Assembly: GCF_002813325.1 (NCBI RefSeq)
Contig: NZ_PHUG01000001.1
Coordinates: 5,208,001 to 5,272,000 of the forward strand
Source: Janthinobacterium sp. 64
GTDB lineage: Bacteria > Pseudomonadota > Gammaproteobacteria > Burkholderiales > Burkholderiaceae_D
Direction of reading: 5' to 3'
DNA: 64,000 bases
The notes beneath the pieces were generated by a model that worked only from the letters and a program-made list of their open reading frames with translations, searched no databases and was not told the origin of the DNA. The translations under genes and the position numbers were made by a program. Below, piece by piece: positions 44,785 to 53,796 of the stretch (its first letter is position 1; each line of letters starts with the position of its first letter).

Positions 44785-44930
44785 GGCGCAAGCGCAGCGG
44801 GGCTTAAATGCGGCTTAAGCGGGCGCAAAGCGGGGCGATAAACGCGGCTTTTTTCCGCCCGGGCTTCATCGGCCGGCGCAAAAAGTGGTAATCTCGCCCC
44901 GTTCACGACCACTTATGATGAAGGATTATT

Positions 44931-45602
44931 ATGCGTTTTCTGCGTTTCTTGCGCCCCCTGCTTGCCGCCGTCACCCTGGTGGCGGCCACCGGCGGCGCCA
45001 TGGCTGCCGATATCGGCTTTACCACGCTCCCGACGCCAGTGCGCACGGACACGGGCAAGAAGGTGGAAGTGGTCGAGTACTTCATGTATTCGTGCCCGCA
45101 CTGCTACGTGCTCGATCCGCTGATGCACGACTGGGTCAAGAAGCAGGGCGACAAGATCGCCTTCCGCCGCGTCCACCTGGCCGCCACCGGCCCGAAAGAC
45201 CCGCAGGCGCACGCGTATGCCACGCTGGAAGCGATGGGCCAGCTGGACCAGTTCCACGACAAGATCTTCCGCGCCATCCACGTCGAGCGCAACCGCCTGA
45301 ACCGCGATGACGCCATCCTCGACCTGCTGGTCAAGAACGGCATCGACAAGGCGAAATACCTGGACATGTTCAACTCCTTCGGCGTGCAGACCAAGCTGAA
45401 ACGCAACGAGCAGCTGATCACCGCCAGCAAGATCGAGAGCGCGCCGACCATCGTCATCGACGGCCGCTTCGTCACGTCGCCGGCGCAGCTGTCGCGTCCG
45501 GGCCAGTCCGAGCGCCAGACGCAGGATGCAACCCTGCGTGTGATGGATGAACTGGTGGCGCGCACCCTGAAAGAGCGCGCTCCCGCGCCAGCGAAGAAGT
45601 AA
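44931..45602 (+). CDS. dsbA: Thiol:disulfide interchange protein DsbA
   Basis: A 223-residue periplasmic oxidase. A signal peptide (LRPLLAAVTLVAATGGAMA) is followed by the active site YSCPHCYV, with C55-P-H-C58. SAPTIVIDGRFVTSP supplies the cis-proline loop. It introduces disulfides into exported proteins, which would include the four-cysteine proteins at 1433-5206. It is followed 14 nt later by a small membrane protein gene, probably in the same operon. Confidence 0.94.
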   Translation: MRFLRFLRPLLAAVTLVAATGGAMAADIGFTTLPTPVRTDTGKKVEVVEYFMYSCPHCYVLDPLMHDWVKKQGDKIAFRRVHLAATGPKDPQAHAYATLEAMGQLDQFHDKIFRAIHVERNRLNRDDAILDLLVKNGIDKAKYLDMFNSFGVQTKLKRNEQLITASKIESAPTIVIDGRFVTSPAQLSRPGQSERQTQDATLRVMDELVARTLKERAPAPAKK

Positions 45603-45616
45603 CACCGGAGAACACC

Positions 45617-45841
45617 ATGAAACAGCTGCCCTGGACCTTGTGCGTACTGGCCGTGGCCCTCGTGGCGTGGCTGGCGCTTGCCATCGTCAACGTGGAAAAC
45701 CAGCGCAATGCGCTGGTGACCAAGGCGTGCGTGGACCCCGCGTTCAAGAACGAGGTCGATGCGAAATGCCTGGCGTCCGTGCAGTCGCGCGAACACTGGT
45801 GGCAGCATCTGACTTACGCCATGACGCATTTCCGGTCATAG
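45617..45841 (+). CDS. Small single-pass membrane protein, paralogue of 54801-55118
   Basis: A 74-residue protein with one N-terminal membrane helix (LCVLAVALVAWLALAIV), then NVENQRNALVTKACVDPAFKNEVDAKCLASVQSREHWWQHLTYAMTH. The segment ENQR-AL-TKAC...CL..V.SR.HWWQH recurs in the protein at 54801-55118, including two cysteines. Function unknown. Position after dsbA and the conserved cysteine pair suggest an envelope-redox link, which is inference. Confidence 0.68.
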   Translation: MKQLPWTLCVLAVALVAWLALAIVNVENQRNALVTKACVDPAFKNEVDAKCLASVQSREHWWQHLTYAMTHFRS

Positions 45842-45961
45842 AACACCGGATAAAATCTACTGCGCGTCGCGCTTTGCGGCCGGCGATGCTCACCGTACTA
45901 GAGTACGGTTGCGCTTCTCGGCCACAAATCACTGCCGCTCGCTACGATTTTCTCCGGTGTT
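45842..45961. repeat. Long palindromic element, family A, copy 2
   Basis: A 120-bp palindrome beginning at the base after the stop codon of the small membrane protein. The outer arms AACACCGGATAAAATC (45842-45857) and 45946-45961 pair in 15 of 16 positions. The 88-bp core (45858-45945) is nearly identical to 22109-22196. An intrinsic terminator follows at 45990. Confidence 0.8.
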
Positions 45962-45989
45962 GTGACGATGAGGGATGGATAGAAAAACT

Positions 45990-46012
45990 GCCCGCTTTGT
46001 GCGGGCTTTTTT
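45990..46012 (+). terminator. Terminator of the dsbA transcript
   Basis: Stem GCCCGC/GCGGGC with loop TTTGT, followed by six T residues. Confidence 0.88.
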
Positions 46013-46062
46013 ACGTCTGCTGGTTGCGGGTATCATGAAGCCACAACTATTCAGGAGGGACG

Positions 46063-46809
46063 ATGAAGGAAGTGATCTTGATTACGGGCAGCAGCCGCGG
46101 CATCGGTGCGGCGACGGCGCTGCTGGCGGCGCGCCAGGGCTATGCCGTGTGCATCAACTATGTGCGCGATGCACAGGCGGCCGACGCACTGTGTGCGCGC
46201 ATCGTGGCCGACGGGGGCGAGGCCATCGCCGTGCAGGCCGACGCCAGCGATGAAGCGGACGTGGCGCGCCTGTTTGCGGAAGTCGACGCACGTTTGGGAA
46301 CGCTCACGGCGCTGGTCAACAATGTGGGGGTGCTGGAGCAGAAATGCCGGCTCGTCGACATGTCCGTGCAGCGCCTGGAACGCGTGCTGCGCACCAACGT
46401 GATCAGTTATTTCCTGTGCTGCCAGCAGGCCGTGCGGCGCATGTCGACGGCCCATGGCGGGCAGGGCGGGCGCATCGTGAATGTCTCGTCGGCGGCCGCG
46501 CGCATCGGTTCGCCGGACGAATACATCGATTACGCGGCCTCGAAAGGCGCCGTCGATACCCTGACCCTGGGCCTGGCGAAGGAAGTGGCGGCCGAGGGCA
46601 TCCGCGTCAACGGCGTGCGGCCCGGCATCATCCATACGGAGATCCACGCGTCTGGCGGCGAACCGGGGCGCGTGGCGCGCCTGGCGCCCGGCGTGCCCAT
46701 GCAGCGCGGCGGCCAGCCCGAAGAAATCGCCGACGCGATTTTGTACCTGCTGGGGCCGGGCGCGACCTACGTGACGGGCAGCATCCTCGACGTGGCTGGC
46801 GGGCGCTGA
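46063..46809 (+). CDS. Short-chain dehydrogenase/reductase
   Basis: A 248-residue classical SDR. The cofactor motif TGSSRGIGAAT spans residues 8-18, and NNVGV, VNVSSAAARIG (Ser), and YIDYAASKGA (Tyr and Lys) complete the catalytic set. The C-terminus VTGSILDVAGGR is typical of 3-oxoacyl-ACP-reductase-like or glucose-dehydrogenase-like SDRs. The variant basic residue in GSSRGIG favours NADP(H). The substrate is unknown and neighbours do not help. Confidence 0.88.
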   Translation: MKEVILITGSSRGIGAATALLAARQGYAVCINYVRDAQAADALCARIVADGGEAIAVQADASDEADVARLFAEVDARLGTLTALVNNVGVLEQKCRLVDMSVQRLERVLRTNVISYFLCCQQAVRRMSTAHGGQGGRIVNVSSAAARIGSPDEYIDYAASKGAVDTLTLGLAKEVAAEGIRVNGVRPGIIHTEIHASGGEPGRVARLAPGVPMQRGGQPEEIADAILYLLGPGATYVTGSILDVAGGR

Positions 46810-46922
46810 TTTTCAACTGCTACAAGTAATTGATTCAAGTGTGGGGCCAATTATCAAGCGCAGCAAGCGGGTCCAGAATGGCGGTGTGCCATTGCACGCC
46901 GATCAACCAACCTGGATTCATC

Positions 46923-47465
46923 ATGCCCGTATCTGCCTCCGCTTTTGCCCCCGCCCTCCTGTCCCTCTCGCTGCTGGCCGCCGCGCCAGCCGATGCCGCC
47001 ACCGATTTACCCATGCCGGCCCACTTGTCCGGCGCCGCTGCCACGGATACAACGGCGCTGGCCGCGCGCCGCTACGCCGCGTTCTGGCAGAGCGGCGCCC
47101 CGGCCCTGGCGCGCCAGGCGCTGGCCGATGATTTTATTGACCGCACCTTGCCCGCGGGCCGTCCGCAGGGACTGGCCGGCCCGCTGCAGGCGTCGCAAGT
47201 GTTCCATGCGGCCGTGCCGGATTTGAAGGTCGCCATCGAGCAGATGCTGGTGGCCGGCGACCGGGTTACCCTGCGCCTGCATTTCACGGGCCGCTTCACC
47301 GGCGTCTTTCCTACGCCGCAGGGCGAGCTGCGCGGCCAGGGCCAAGCCATCGATTTTTACGCGTTCGACCTGTACCGCGTGAATGCGCAAGGGCGCATCA
47401 GCGACAACTGGCACCTGGAAGACAACCTGACCCTGTTGCGCCAGCTGGGCGTTCTGCCGCAGTAA
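46923..47465 (+). CDS. Exported SnoaL/NTF2-like protein
   Basis: A 180-residue protein starting at ATG 46923, with signal peptide ASAFAPALLSLSLLAAAPADAA. The mature part has the SnoaL-like polyketide-cyclase fold pattern: ARRYAAFWQSGAPALARQALADDFIDRTLP, VAGDRVTLRLHFTGRFTGVF, FYAFDLYRVNAQGRISDNWHLEDNLTLLRQLG. Periplasmic members of this fold have no assigned function. Convergent with the LysR gene 9 bp away. Confidence 0.75.
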   Translation: MPVSASAFAPALLSLSLLAAAPADAATDLPMPAHLSGAAATDTTALAARRYAAFWQSGAPALARQALADDFIDRTLPAGRPQGLAGPLQASQVFHAAVPDLKVAIEQMLVAGDRVTLRLHFTGRFTGVFPTPQGELRGQGQAIDFYAFDLYRVNAQGRISDNWHLEDNLTLLRQLGVLPQ

Positions 47466-47474
47466 GGGCGGCCG

Positions 47475-48386
47475 TCAGGCTTGCAGCGCGGCGAATTGCT
47501 GCAGCAAGAACTCGGCCAGCAGGGCCACGCGCGGCGGCTGGAAGCGGCTGCGCCGGTACAGCAGGTTCAGTGGCACGCTATCGGAAAAATATTCGTCGAG
47601 CACCGTCTGCAGGCGTCCCGCGCGCAGGTCGTCGCCGATGTCGAGCAGCGATTTGTAGGCATAGCCATGGCCGGCCACGGCCCAGCGGCGGATGATTTCA
47701 CCGTCGTTGCTGTGCCAGGCGCCTTGCAGGCGCAGGCCGTGGCGCTTGCCGTTTTCGCGGTAGCGCCATTCCTGCGGCGCGCCGTCGCCGGCCGTGAGCA
47801 CCAGCGTCGGCAGCTGTGCCAGGTCGCGCGGCGCGGCCGGCACGCCGACCCTGGCGGCCAGCGCGGGCGCCACGCAGACGACGCGCCGGCCCGGGTGCAG
47901 CAGGCGCGCCACCATGTCGCTGTCGGGCAGCTCGCCGTAGCGGATGGCCAGGTCGACGTCGTCCTGCACCAGGTTGGCCGTGGCGTCCGTCAGGGTCAGC
48001 GCATGGCGCACCTGCGGGTGCAGCGCGGCAAAGCGGTCGAGCATGGGCAGCAGCAATTGGCGGCCGATGTCGGACGGCGCCGAGATGCGCACCACGCCGC
48101 GCACGGCGTCGCCGCCCGTGTGCAAGCCATCTTCCGCCTGCGCCAGCAAGTCCAGTGCCTGTTCGCTGTAGCGGCGGTAGTGCGCACCTTCATCCGTCAG
48201 GCGCAGCTGGCGCGTCGTGCGTTCGAACAGCGTGGCGCCCAGCGCCGTTTCCAGGCGCGCGATGGCGGCGCTGGCGGCGGCCGGCGACAGGCCGTGCTTG
48301 CGGCCGGCCGCGGAAAAGCTGCCCAGCGCCGCGGCGTCGAGGAACAGCGCGATTTCCGCCAGGCGCCCGGCGCCGCCGCGGCTCAT
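47475..48386 (-). CDS. LysR-family transcriptional regulator of the efflux cluster
   Basis: A 303-residue LysR protein from ATG 48386: HTH region LDAAALGSFSAAGRKHGLSPAAASAAIARLETALGATLFERTTR, then the ligand-binding domain (GVVRISAPSDIGRQ, QDDVDLAIRYG). It overlaps the HlyD stop by 4 nt (ATGA), so it is the last gene of the efflux transcript rather than divergent, which is unusual for a LysR regulator. The effector is probably an aromatic acid (inference from AaeR-like context). Confidence 0.87.
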   Translation of the reverse strand: MSRGGAGRLAEIALFLDAAALGSFSAAGRKHGLSPAAASAAIARLETALGATLFERTTRQLRLTDEGAHYRRYSEQALDLLAQAEDGLHTGGDAVRGVVRISAPSDIGRQLLLPMLDRFAALHPQVRHALTLTDATANLVQDDVDLAIRYGELPDSDMVARLLHPGRRVVCVAPALAARVGVPAAPRDLAQLPTLVLTAGDGAPQEWRYRENGKRHGLRLQGAWHSNDGEIIRRWAVAGHGYAYKSLLDIGDDLRAGRLQTVLDEYFSDSVPLNLLYRRSRFQPPRVALLAEFLLQQFAALQA

Positions 48387-49279
48387 GCGGGGTGCGCGGC
48401 CGCTGGTTTCGGCGCCGGTGCCGAATGCGGCGTGATCACCACGGTGCAAGTGGTGCCAGCCACCAGGACCTGGTTCTTGTCTTGCTCGTCGATGTGGATG
48501 CGCACAGGCACGCGCTGCGCCAGGCGCACCCAGTTGAAGGTGGGGTTGACGTCGGCCAGCAGTTCGCGGCCCGTGGCGGCGTCGCGGTCGGTGATGCCGC
48601 GCGCGATGCTTTCGATGTGGCCATGCAGGGTGCCGCCGCTCATCAGGTTCATTTCCGCCTTGTCGTCCTGCGCCAGCATGCCCAGCTTGGTCTCTTCGAA
48701 GTAGCCGACGACGTAGTACGAGGCGCTGTCGATGACGGCCAGCTTGGCCGCGCCGACGGCGGCGAAATCGCCCTTGTGCACGTTCAGGTTCGTCACGTAG
48801 CCGCTGACGGGCGCGCGCACGGTGGTGCGCTCGAGGTTCAATTGCGCCAGCGCGCGGGCGGCCACGGCGGCTTGCACTTGCGAGGTGGCCGAGCTGGCGG
48901 CAAAGGCCGCGCTCTCGCGGCTTTCCGTCGAGATGATGCTGGCGTCGAGGCTTGCGCGGCGCTGCGCCTCCTTGCCGCGGCGGCCCATTTCCGTTTTTTG
49001 CGCGGCCAGCACGGCGTCGGCCTGCGCCAGCGCGCTGGCATAGCGTTCCTTGTCGACGACGAACAGCACGTCGCCTTTTTGCACCACCTGGTTGTCGCGC
49101 ACTAGCACGTCCGTGACGGTGCCGGCCACGTCGGCGCTGATGTTGACGATGTCGGCCTTGATGCGGCCGTCGCGCGTCCACGGCGACTCCATGTAGCGGT
49201 CCCAGACGGTCTTGCCTGTCCACAGGGCGGCTGCCAATAGCAGCACGGTGATTGCATAGCGGGTCAGTTTGCTTACCAT
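48383..49279 (-). CDS. HlyD-family periplasmic adaptor (AaeA-like)
   Basis: A 298-residue membrane-fusion protein. An N-terminal membrane anchor (YAITVLLLAAALWTGKTVWD) is followed by the barrel/lipoyl motif WTRDGRIKADIVNISADVAGTVTDVLVRDNQ, a helical hairpin (residues about 80-145) and TTVRAPVSGYVTNLNVHKGD. It bridges the FUSC pump and an outer-membrane factor. A 66-residue DUF1656 gene lies immediately upstream, as in aaeXAB operons. Confidence 0.88.
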   Translation of the reverse strand: MVSKLTRYAITVLLLAAALWTGKTVWDRYMESPWTRDGRIKADIVNISADVAGTVTDVLVRDNQVVQKGDVLFVVDKERYASALAQADAVLAAQKTEMGRRGKEAQRRASLDASIISTESRESAAFAASSATSQVQAAVAARALAQLNLERTTVRAPVSGYVTNLNVHKGDFAAVGAAKLAVIDSASYYVVGYFEETKLGMLAQDDKAEMNLMSGGTLHGHIESIARGITDRDAATGRELLADVNPTFNWVRLAQRVPVRIHIDEQDKNQVLVAGTTCTVVITPHSAPAPKPAAAHPA

Positions 49280-49327
49280 GGCGGCAGCCTTTCCTTGATG
49301 GGGTTGAACAGTTTTTTTATTTGAAGG

Positions 49328-49528
49328 TTATTTGTACAGCGACAGCGCCAGTGCGCCGAAGATGACGATGAAGATGCACAGCCGCGCCAGCGACGGGTGC
49401 CACACCATGCGGTACACGCCCAGCCAGCCCAGCACGCGGTCGAGCAGGGTTTGCAGGGTTATGCTGAGGAGGAACAGGGGCAGCAGGGTAGGAATCAGAA
49501 TTCCGAACAGGGCGAATTCACGCGGCAT
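49328..49528 (-). CDS. DUF1656 small membrane protein (AaeX-like)
   Basis: A 66-residue protein with two membrane helices: FGILIPTLLPLFLLSITLQTLL and LARLCIFIVIFGALALSLY. REFALFGILIPTLL and VWHPSLARL fit the AaeX/DUF1656 family, which always accompanies AaeA/AaeB-type pumps. The start ATG 49528 overlaps the end of the FUSC gene by 11 nt. Confidence 0.85.
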   Translation of the reverse strand: MPREFALFGILIPTLLPLFLLSITLQTLLDRVLGWLGVYRMVWHPSLARLCIFIVIFGALALSLYK

Positions 49529-51656
49529 GGTGGTCTCCGGCGCCAGGCGCCATGTGGTCGAGTAATGAGGTGTAGATCGAATGCAGGTCGGCCAGCGCCG
49601 TCTGCAGGCGCGCGCTGCGCTCGCCGGTCGCATCGGCTTCCGTCTGGGCCGCGCGCACGACGGCGCCCGCCTGCAGGGTGGCCGCCAGCGCCGCCTGCAG
49701 TGCCGTGTCGCTGCGCGTGCGCAGCCAGCCGGCGATGTGCTCCACGCACTGCTGCAGCGTGTGGCGCGTGGCGCCCGGGCGGGCGGTGGCGATCAGTTCG
49801 CGCAGTTCGATCACGGAGTGGCCGATTTCCAGCAGCGTCAAGGCCTGGCGCACGACGGCGCGCGTGGCCTCGCCCGGCGCCGGTCCGGCCGCCGCATTGA
49901 GCTGGCTGAGCAAGTCGCGCACGCGGTTGTCGAAGCGGTGCTTGACTCTTCGCGCCGGTGCCGTGCATGCATGCAGCGCTTCGCGCCACAGGGCGCGGCC
50001 GATGTGGTCTTTGTGGCCCATCGTGTGCTCGGGCAGCAGCACGGCAAACACGAGGGCGGCCAGCATCAGTCCCACGATCAGTGCCATGCCGGTGTTCAAA
50101 AAGGCCGCGCCATCGACGTGCATCACGTTCGTCGGCGCCATCTGCGTGATGAAAGTCGACACGCCCAGGCCCACGCCCAGCTTGGCGGGATTGGTCATCA
50201 GGTACAGGCCGACGGCGAGAAACGGTGCAAAGCTCAGTACCAGCATGGGGAAGCCGTCGCCGTGCACCAGCACGAAATACACGCAGACGAGCGACAGCGG
50301 CATGGCGATCAGAAAGCCCGTCAGCACTTGCCGGATCATCAGGATGGGGCGTGGCGAGGACGAGGCCAGCGCGCAGAACACGGCCGCCATCAGCATCGCC
50401 GTGCTGGCGTAGGGCCAGGCGAGGAAATAGGCGCCCACCGCCAGCAGGGCCAGGCTGATGGCCGCGCGCGCGCCGCTGGCGATGACCAGCGCGGGCGGCG
50501 TCTTCGGCGCATACGCCTGCGGCGTGCTTACCTCGAGCGGCGTGTCGTGCACGAGGCTGAAATACACTTCGTGAAAGCGGCTCATGTCGCGCGCGAAGCG
50601 TTCGAGCAGCTCGCACACGGTGTCGAAATCGATGCGCTGCGCATGCGCGACTGGAGCCGCTTCAATATCTGTGCGCGCCTGCGCCAGCGCCGTTTGCAGA
50701 TGCCGCTGCATGGTGTCGAGCGAGTCTTGCGAGGGCGTCGTTTGCAGAGATTCGGCGACGATGGCGTACAGGGGCGCGCAGGCCTGCATGACCTGGGTTT
50801 CGCCATCGCGCTGCAGCCGGTCGAACAGGCGGTGGAAGGTGTAGAAGGTGGTCAGCGCCGTCATGAAGGTGGCGTTGAAGGCGTGCAGCTTGCGGTTTTG
50901 CGCGCGCACGTGGCTCACTTTACTGGTGACTTCGAACAGCGCGGCCGAGCGGCCCAGCTCCAGCGCCGCCACATCGGCGGCGAACTGCAGATGCGTCAGT
51001 TCCACCTGGGCTGGCGTGAGCTGTTGCTGCAGCACGTCCTGGCAAAAGGTGAGGAATTTGCCGTAGCGCGCCTGCACCGTGCGCATCACCTGCGTGCCCT
51101 GGTGGCGCGGCAGCAGTACGCTGGAGACGGCCGCCGAGCAGATGATGCCCAGGCTCACTTCAGCCACGCGCGTGACGGCCAGCGAGAACACCTGCATCGG
51201 CTGCTCGATGGCGGGCAAGACGATCATGCAGGCCGTGTAGCCGGCCAGCACGTACACATACGACTGGGCGTTGCGGTGCAGGGCCGAGCCGCTCGTGCAC
51301 AGGCCCACCCACAGGGCCAGGCCGGCGAACAGCAGCACGGGCTGCTGCGGGAACAGGCCGATCAGGGTCAGCGCGGCCGTGCATCCCAGCAGGGTGCCGC
51401 ACAGGCGGTAAAAGCTTTTTTCCAGCACCATGCCGCTGCTGGGCAGGGCCAGGATGATGGTGGTGGTCATCGCCGTGCTGGGCGAATCGAGTCCCAGGCG
51501 GTAGGCCAGCCACAGGGCGCAGAATGCGGCGATGAGGGTCTTGCCGACGTAGATCCAGCGTTCGCCTTCCGTCTTGCGCCAGTCCTGCAGCGCCAGCGCC
51601 AGCCAGTGGGCCGCCCGGCTCAGGGGGCCATATGTAGGTGTTGTGGCTGGCGTCAT
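49518..51656 (-). CDS. FUSC-family inner-membrane efflux pump (AaeB-like)
   Basis: A 712-residue protein. Two blocks of about five to six membrane helices (residues about 35-190 and 395-545) flank and precede long soluble helical regions, the FUSC/AaeB layout. WIYVGKTLIAAFCALWLAYRLGLDSP opens the first block. E. coli AaeB exports p-hydroxybenzoate; the substrate here is inferred as an aromatic acid. The stop overlaps DUF1656; the start is 10 bp after the MarR stop. Confidence 0.88.
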   Translation of the reverse strand: MTPATTPTYGPLSRAAHWLALALQDWRKTEGERWIYVGKTLIAAFCALWLAYRLGLDSPSTAMTTTIILALPSSGMVLEKSFYRLCGTLLGCTAALTLIGLFPQQPVLLFAGLALWVGLCTSGSALHRNAQSYVYVLAGYTACMIVLPAIEQPMQVFSLAVTRVAEVSLGIICSAAVSSVLLPRHQGTQVMRTVQARYGKFLTFCQDVLQQQLTPAQVELTHLQFAADVAALELGRSAALFEVTSKVSHVRAQNRKLHAFNATFMTALTTFYTFHRLFDRLQRDGETQVMQACAPLYAIVAESLQTTPSQDSLDTMQRHLQTALAQARTDIEAAPVAHAQRIDFDTVCELLERFARDMSRFHEVYFSLVHDTPLEVSTPQAYAPKTPPALVIASGARAAISLALLAVGAYFLAWPYASTAMLMAAVFCALASSSPRPILMIRQVLTGFLIAMPLSLVCVYFVLVHGDGFPMLVLSFAPFLAVGLYLMTNPAKLGVGLGVSTFITQMAPTNVMHVDGAAFLNTGMALIVGLMLAALVFAVLLPEHTMGHKDHIGRALWREALHACTAPARRVKHRFDNRVRDLLSQLNAAAGPAPGEATRAVVRQALTLLEIGHSVIELRELIATARPGATRHTLQQCVEHIAGWLRTRSDTALQAALAATLQAGAVVRAAQTEADATGERSARLQTALADLHSIYTSLLDHMAPGAGDHHAA

Positions 51657-51666
51657 CGATAGGCTA

Positions 51667-52173
51667 TCAGTTCTGGTTGTTGAGATTGTTCAAATTGCGC
51701 AACTGGCGCATGTACAGCTTGTCGAGCACTTGCAGCTCTTCTTGCGTGAAGCCTTCGTACAGGGCCGAGGTTTCCTGGTACACGTCGGGCAGCGCCGTTT
51801 CGATCAGCGCGCGGCCCTTGTCGGTCAGCGAGATCATCACCGAGCGGCGGTCGCCGGGGCGCGTGCCGCGATGGATCAGGCCGCGCGTTTCCAGGTCGTT
51901 GCACACGCGCGTCAGGTTGGCCGGCTTTTCATGGCAGGCCATGCCCAGGGTGCAGGCGTTCGAGGTTTCATCGTCCGTGCCGTACAGCACGGCCAGCACC
52001 ATGTAGCTGGCATCGACCAGGTCGTGCTTTTTCAGCGCCGCGTTGGTCAGATCCTTCATGCCTTTTTGAATGTGGTACGTCATGCGCAACAAACGCATCA
52101 GTTCCATGGGGAAGGCTGGCATGCGCGTGCGGATGTTTTGCAGCCGCTTGGAGGTGGCGTCAAAAGCGGTCAT
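51667..52173 (-). CDS. MarR-family transcriptional regulator
   Basis: A 168-residue winged-helix protein. ATG 52173 is chosen because AAGGA precedes it by 7 nt; an ATG at 52188 is in frame. The wing region reads CHEKPANLTRVCNDLETRGLIHRGTRPGDRRSVMISLTDKG, clearly MarR/EmrR-like. It lies between the outer-membrane factor gene and the pump gene on the same strand, so it probably represses its own operon until an aromatic ligand binds. Confidence 0.9.
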   Translation of the reverse strand: MTAFDATSKRLQNIRTRMPAFPMELMRLLRMTYHIQKGMKDLTNAALKKHDLVDASYMVLAVLYGTDDETSNACTLGMACHEKPANLTRVCNDLETRGLIHRGTRPGDRRSVMISLTDKGRALIETALPDVYQETSALYEGFTQEELQVLDKLYMRQLRNLNNLNNQN

Positions 52174-52246
52174 GTCATATTCCTTCATGTGTGAATAAAG
52201 TGCCGATTGTATCTTGTTGAGCTAGGGCAATGCCAGGATTGCCACA

Positions 52247-53659
52247 CTAGATGCCGCCTCCCAATGCATTCATCAAGGAAACGTACAGATCGAGCTCGCG
52301 CGCTCCATTTTGCGCCTGCTGCTGTTCTTCCGCCAGCAGCGCCACTTGTGTGTTGAGCATGGCGATGGCGTCGCTCATGCCCGCCTTGTAGGCTTTTTCC
52401 GCCAGGTCGCGCGCGCGCTGCGCCGTGGCCAGCGCCTGAACGGTCAGCTGGTGCTGTCTGGCCAGCGACTGGGCGCGGGTGACGGCATTGGCCACGTCCG
52501 ACATGGCGTTGATGACGGTAGCGTTGTACTGCTCCACGGCGCCGTCGTACATGGCCGTCTGGCTGCCCAGCTGGGCGCGTAAACGGGCGCCGGCAAAGAT
52601 GGGCAGGCTCAGCGCGGGCGAAACGCCGCGGATGTCCGAGTTGGCGTCGAGAAAGTGGCTGAAACCGAAGGCCTGGAAGCCGGCAAAGGCCACCAGGTTG
52701 ACGTTCGGGTAGAACTCGGCCTTGGCCGCATCGATGCGCTGCGCCGCCGCCTCGACTCGCCAGCGCTGGGCGGCGATGTCGGGGCGGCGGCCGATCAGGT
52801 CGGCCGGCAGGGCGGCGGGAATGGCCAGCGGCTGGTCCAGGCGCAGCACGGGGCGCGTGAGCGCCGCACCGGCGGCCGGACCCTTGCCCGCCAGGGCCGC
52901 CAGCTGGTTGCGCAGCAGGGCCAGCGATTCGGCCGACTGTTCCAGCTGGCGGCGGCCGGCCGGCAAGGTGGTTTCGATTTGCGCCACGTCAATATCGGTG
53001 CCGATGCCGGCTTGCTTGCGCTGGCGCGTGATGTCGAGGATGCGGGCGCGCTGCGCCAGGCTGCGTTCGATCACGTCCTGCAGCTGGAATTCGTACGACA
53101 GCTGGATGTAGGTGCGCACCAGCGCCGTTTCCAGCGCCAGGCGGGCCATCTGCGATTCGGCCGACGCCAGTTGCACGTCGCCCAGCGCGGCGGACAGGGC
53201 GGCGCGGTTGCGGCCCCACAGGTCCAGGTCGTATGAAGCCGTGACGGTGGCCTGGTTGCGCCACGCGTAATTGCCGGCCAGCGGCGCCGGCGTGCTGCCG
53301 TGCTGGGAATACAGTTCGCGGTTGATGGAAACACTCGCGTCGGCCTGCGGGCGGGTCTTGTCTTCCGCCGCACCGGCCAAGGCCTCGGCCTGGCGCACGC
53401 GCGCCTGGGCGCCGCGCAGGGTGGGGCTGTCGGCCAGCGCCTGGTCCATCAAACGGTTCAATTGGGGGTCGCGCAAGTCTTGCCACCATTGCGCGCGCGG
53501 CCAGGCGATCGCTGCGCTGGCGGCGGCATCCATGGCCTGGCTCGCTTGCAGTTTGTTTGCGTCGAGCATGGCCGATTGCGGCGCGATATGGCCCATGTCG
53601 GCGCACGCGCTCAAGGCAAGGGTCAGGCTGGCGGCAAGCAAACGGCGGTGCAGGGACAT
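52247..53659 (-). CDS. NodT-family outer-membrane efflux factor lipoprotein
   Basis: A 470-residue TolC/OprM-like protein. A signal peptide ends in a lipobox LALSAC with Cys19. RAQWWQDLRDPQLNRLMDQAL and RRPDIAAQRWRVEAA are family landmarks, and two TolC-like helical repeats are visible. It forms the outer-membrane channel for the HlyD/FUSC pump downstream. It is the first gene of the efflux set and lies 73 bp upstream of marR. Confidence 0.92.
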   Translation of the reverse strand: MSLHRRLLAASLTLALSACADMGHIAPQSAMLDANKLQASQAMDAAASAAIAWPRAQWWQDLRDPQLNRLMDQALADSPTLRGAQARVRQAEALAGAAEDKTRPQADASVSINRELYSQHGSTPAPLAGNYAWRNQATVTASYDLDLWGRNRAALSAALGDVQLASAESQMARLALETALVRTYIQLSYEFQLQDVIERSLAQRARILDITRQRKQAGIGTDIDVAQIETTLPAGRRQLEQSAESLALLRNQLAALAGKGPAAGAALTRPVLRLDQPLAIPAALPADLIGRRPDIAAQRWRVEAAAQRIDAAKAEFYPNVNLVAFAGFQAFGFSHFLDANSDIRGVSPALSLPIFAGARLRAQLGSQTAMYDGAVEQYNATVINAMSDVANAVTRAQSLARQHQLTVQALATAQRARDLAEKAYKAGMSDAIAMLNTQVALLAEEQQQAQNGARELDLYVSLMNALGGGI

Positions 53660-53796
53660 GCAGGGACTCCGGAAGGTGGTGTTGGGGCGATGCTGACAGC
53701 TCGCCGCGGTGAGCGCCGGGAGTGGCCCGGCCGGGGTAGGCCCGGATGCTGCGCCGCAACTGAGTTGTTACTGACTGAAACCGGCTGACTGGTTTC

